DNA of 64,000 nucleotides, from NCBI GenBank assembly GCA_040954595.2, contig CM082593.2, positions 9,858,001-9,922,000 on the forward strand, written 5' to 3'. The position numbers and the translations under genes were made by a program. Under the pieces are notes generated by a model that was not told where the DNA came from, did no database searches, and was given only the letters and a program-made list of their open reading frames with translations. Positions within the stretch are counted from its first letter, which is position 1. Each line of letters starts with the position of its first letter. Shown in pieces: positions 63,171 to 64,000 of this stretch. This DNA is from Balanoglossus misakiensis (Eukaryota; Hemichordata).

Positions 63171-63559
63171 CTTGAAAACTGCTGCGCGTATCACCTCAAT
63201 ATTTGGTGTGTAGGTGCAGGCTGGGCTGTAGATGGGAGTTTGTCCAAACGAAGTTGCCAGGCCCAAAAATATGCAAATATGCTTGTAAAATGTGAAATTG
63301 ATCAAAACTCTGTAAGTCAGCAACTACTGGTCAGATTGCTTTGAAAATTAGTATGTATGTACCTTATGTCAACCTCACACCGACCTGTAAGTGTTAAGTT
63401 GATATCATGGATGTTTTATTTTTTATGAATTTTTTAGTCTTTTTATTAAATTTATACCTTTACTTATACCTCTATTGTTAAGCTATGTCCACGTCTTATT
63501 GTGGAATTCTGGTCTGTGCAATAGTCCTGTACAGTGACTGTCTATTGGTCAGTGAGCAC
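63171..63559. other. Stretch without recognisable genes
   Basis: Transition between the minisatellite and the ~240-bp tandem repeat. No ORF or named repeat seen. Confidence 0.5.
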
Positions 63560-64000
63560 AATGGGGCCAAAATAAAAGGTAAATTTTTGGGCTCACCTGT
63601 AACACCTGCTTAACACATTAATTATGTGCATACCTAATTCCGGGCTAACTAATAAGGCTAGAGGTTTCGTTCTTGTGGGACATGGACCAGTATAGGGTCA
63701 AAATTTCTTGCCCAAATTTTGCATGACCTCAGGTGACTTTTGACCTACTTTATCATATCTTGGCATCCAGAGCAGGTACAGACTTCGCGTTTGGAGGGTT
63801 GGGACTAAAATTGAAAAGCCAAAATTGGGGGTCCTCTATGACACCTGCATATCTCATTAATTATGTGCATACCTAATTACAGGCTAACCAATAGGGCTAT
63901 AGGTTTGGTTTTTGTTGAACATTGACCAGTATAGGGTCAAAATTTCTTGCCCAAATTTTGCATGACCTCAGGTGACCTTTGACCTACTTTTCCATATCTT
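63560..64000. repeat. ~240-bp tandem repeat, nearly two units, running off the window
   Basis: ACACCTGC at 63602 and 63841 (~239 bp apart). Each is followed by ATTAATTATGTGCATACCTA, AGTATAGGGTCAAAATTTCT and CATGACCTCAGGTGAC. Same family as 39840-40940, but the units here are much more alike. Confidence 0.85.

Noticed and set aside
1-64000. tRNA or rRNA genes
   Set aside because: I looked for tRNA B-box-like GGTTCRANNCC with a cloverleaf context and for conserved rRNA stretches and found none I could support. A covariance-model scan would be decisive.

Overview
The window is eukaryotic, AT-rich and almost entirely repetitive. I find no complete host gene. It looks like a heterochromatic or pericentromeric block of an invertebrate deuterostome. 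A cephalochordate (amphioxus) is my best guess, with hemichordates and echinoderms as alternatives. The guess rests on a Gmr1-type Ty3/gypsy element (integrase before reverse transcriptase, known mainly from deuterostomes), several tyrosine-recombinase (YR) retrotransposons, a Tx1/L1-type LINE and a decayed gene resembling the P2X7 C-terminal 'ballast' domain. No marker gene fixes the species.

Layout. 1-10631: satellite of ~193-bp monomers. Its left part is a 13-monomer, 2,425-bp higher-order repeat (HOR), nearly identical between copies. The satellite is broken by a 1.8-kb foldback element in TTAA (8442-10249) that carries the ballast-like pseudogene, and ends at a second TTAA element (10636-11429). 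11482-15772: Ngaro-like YR retrotransposon 1, with split direct repeats A1-ORFs-B1-A2-B2. 15773-17939: an old dispersed repeat (copy A), interrupted at 17940 and resuming at 29114. The gap holds a minus-strand Mag-like gypsy element (17940-23781), itself split by a hAT-like element (18798-20315), and a minus-strand Tx1/L1-like LINE (23787-29101).

30085-38703: a third set of split direct repeats encloses a short residue with a CCHC zinc-knuckle ORF. It is interrupted by a 5'-truncated LINE (to 32140) and by Ngaro-like element 2 (33548-38000). 38704-42700: mostly noncoding, with two ~245-bp tandem repeat families. 42800-46450: a compact cluster of unrecognised virus- or transposon-like ORFs that ends in a ~217-bp hairpin. 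46516-51900: copy B of the dispersed repeat, with a 2.5-kb CACTG-ended, Chapaev/CMC-like element (47042-49551). 51905-63170: an ~85-92-bp minisatellite, split by a very young Gmr1-like LTR element (54276-60298; LTRs differ at one site that I found). 63560-64000: the ~240-bp tandem repeat again, running off the end.

The parts relate by nesting rather than by a pathway. Because the window holds second copies of several targets, empty sites can be read directly for the foldback element, Ngaro-1, the gypsy/LINE cluster, the CACTG element and Gmr1. That gives exact boundaries and an insertion order. Most element genes carry stops or frameshifts, including those in the youngest insertion.
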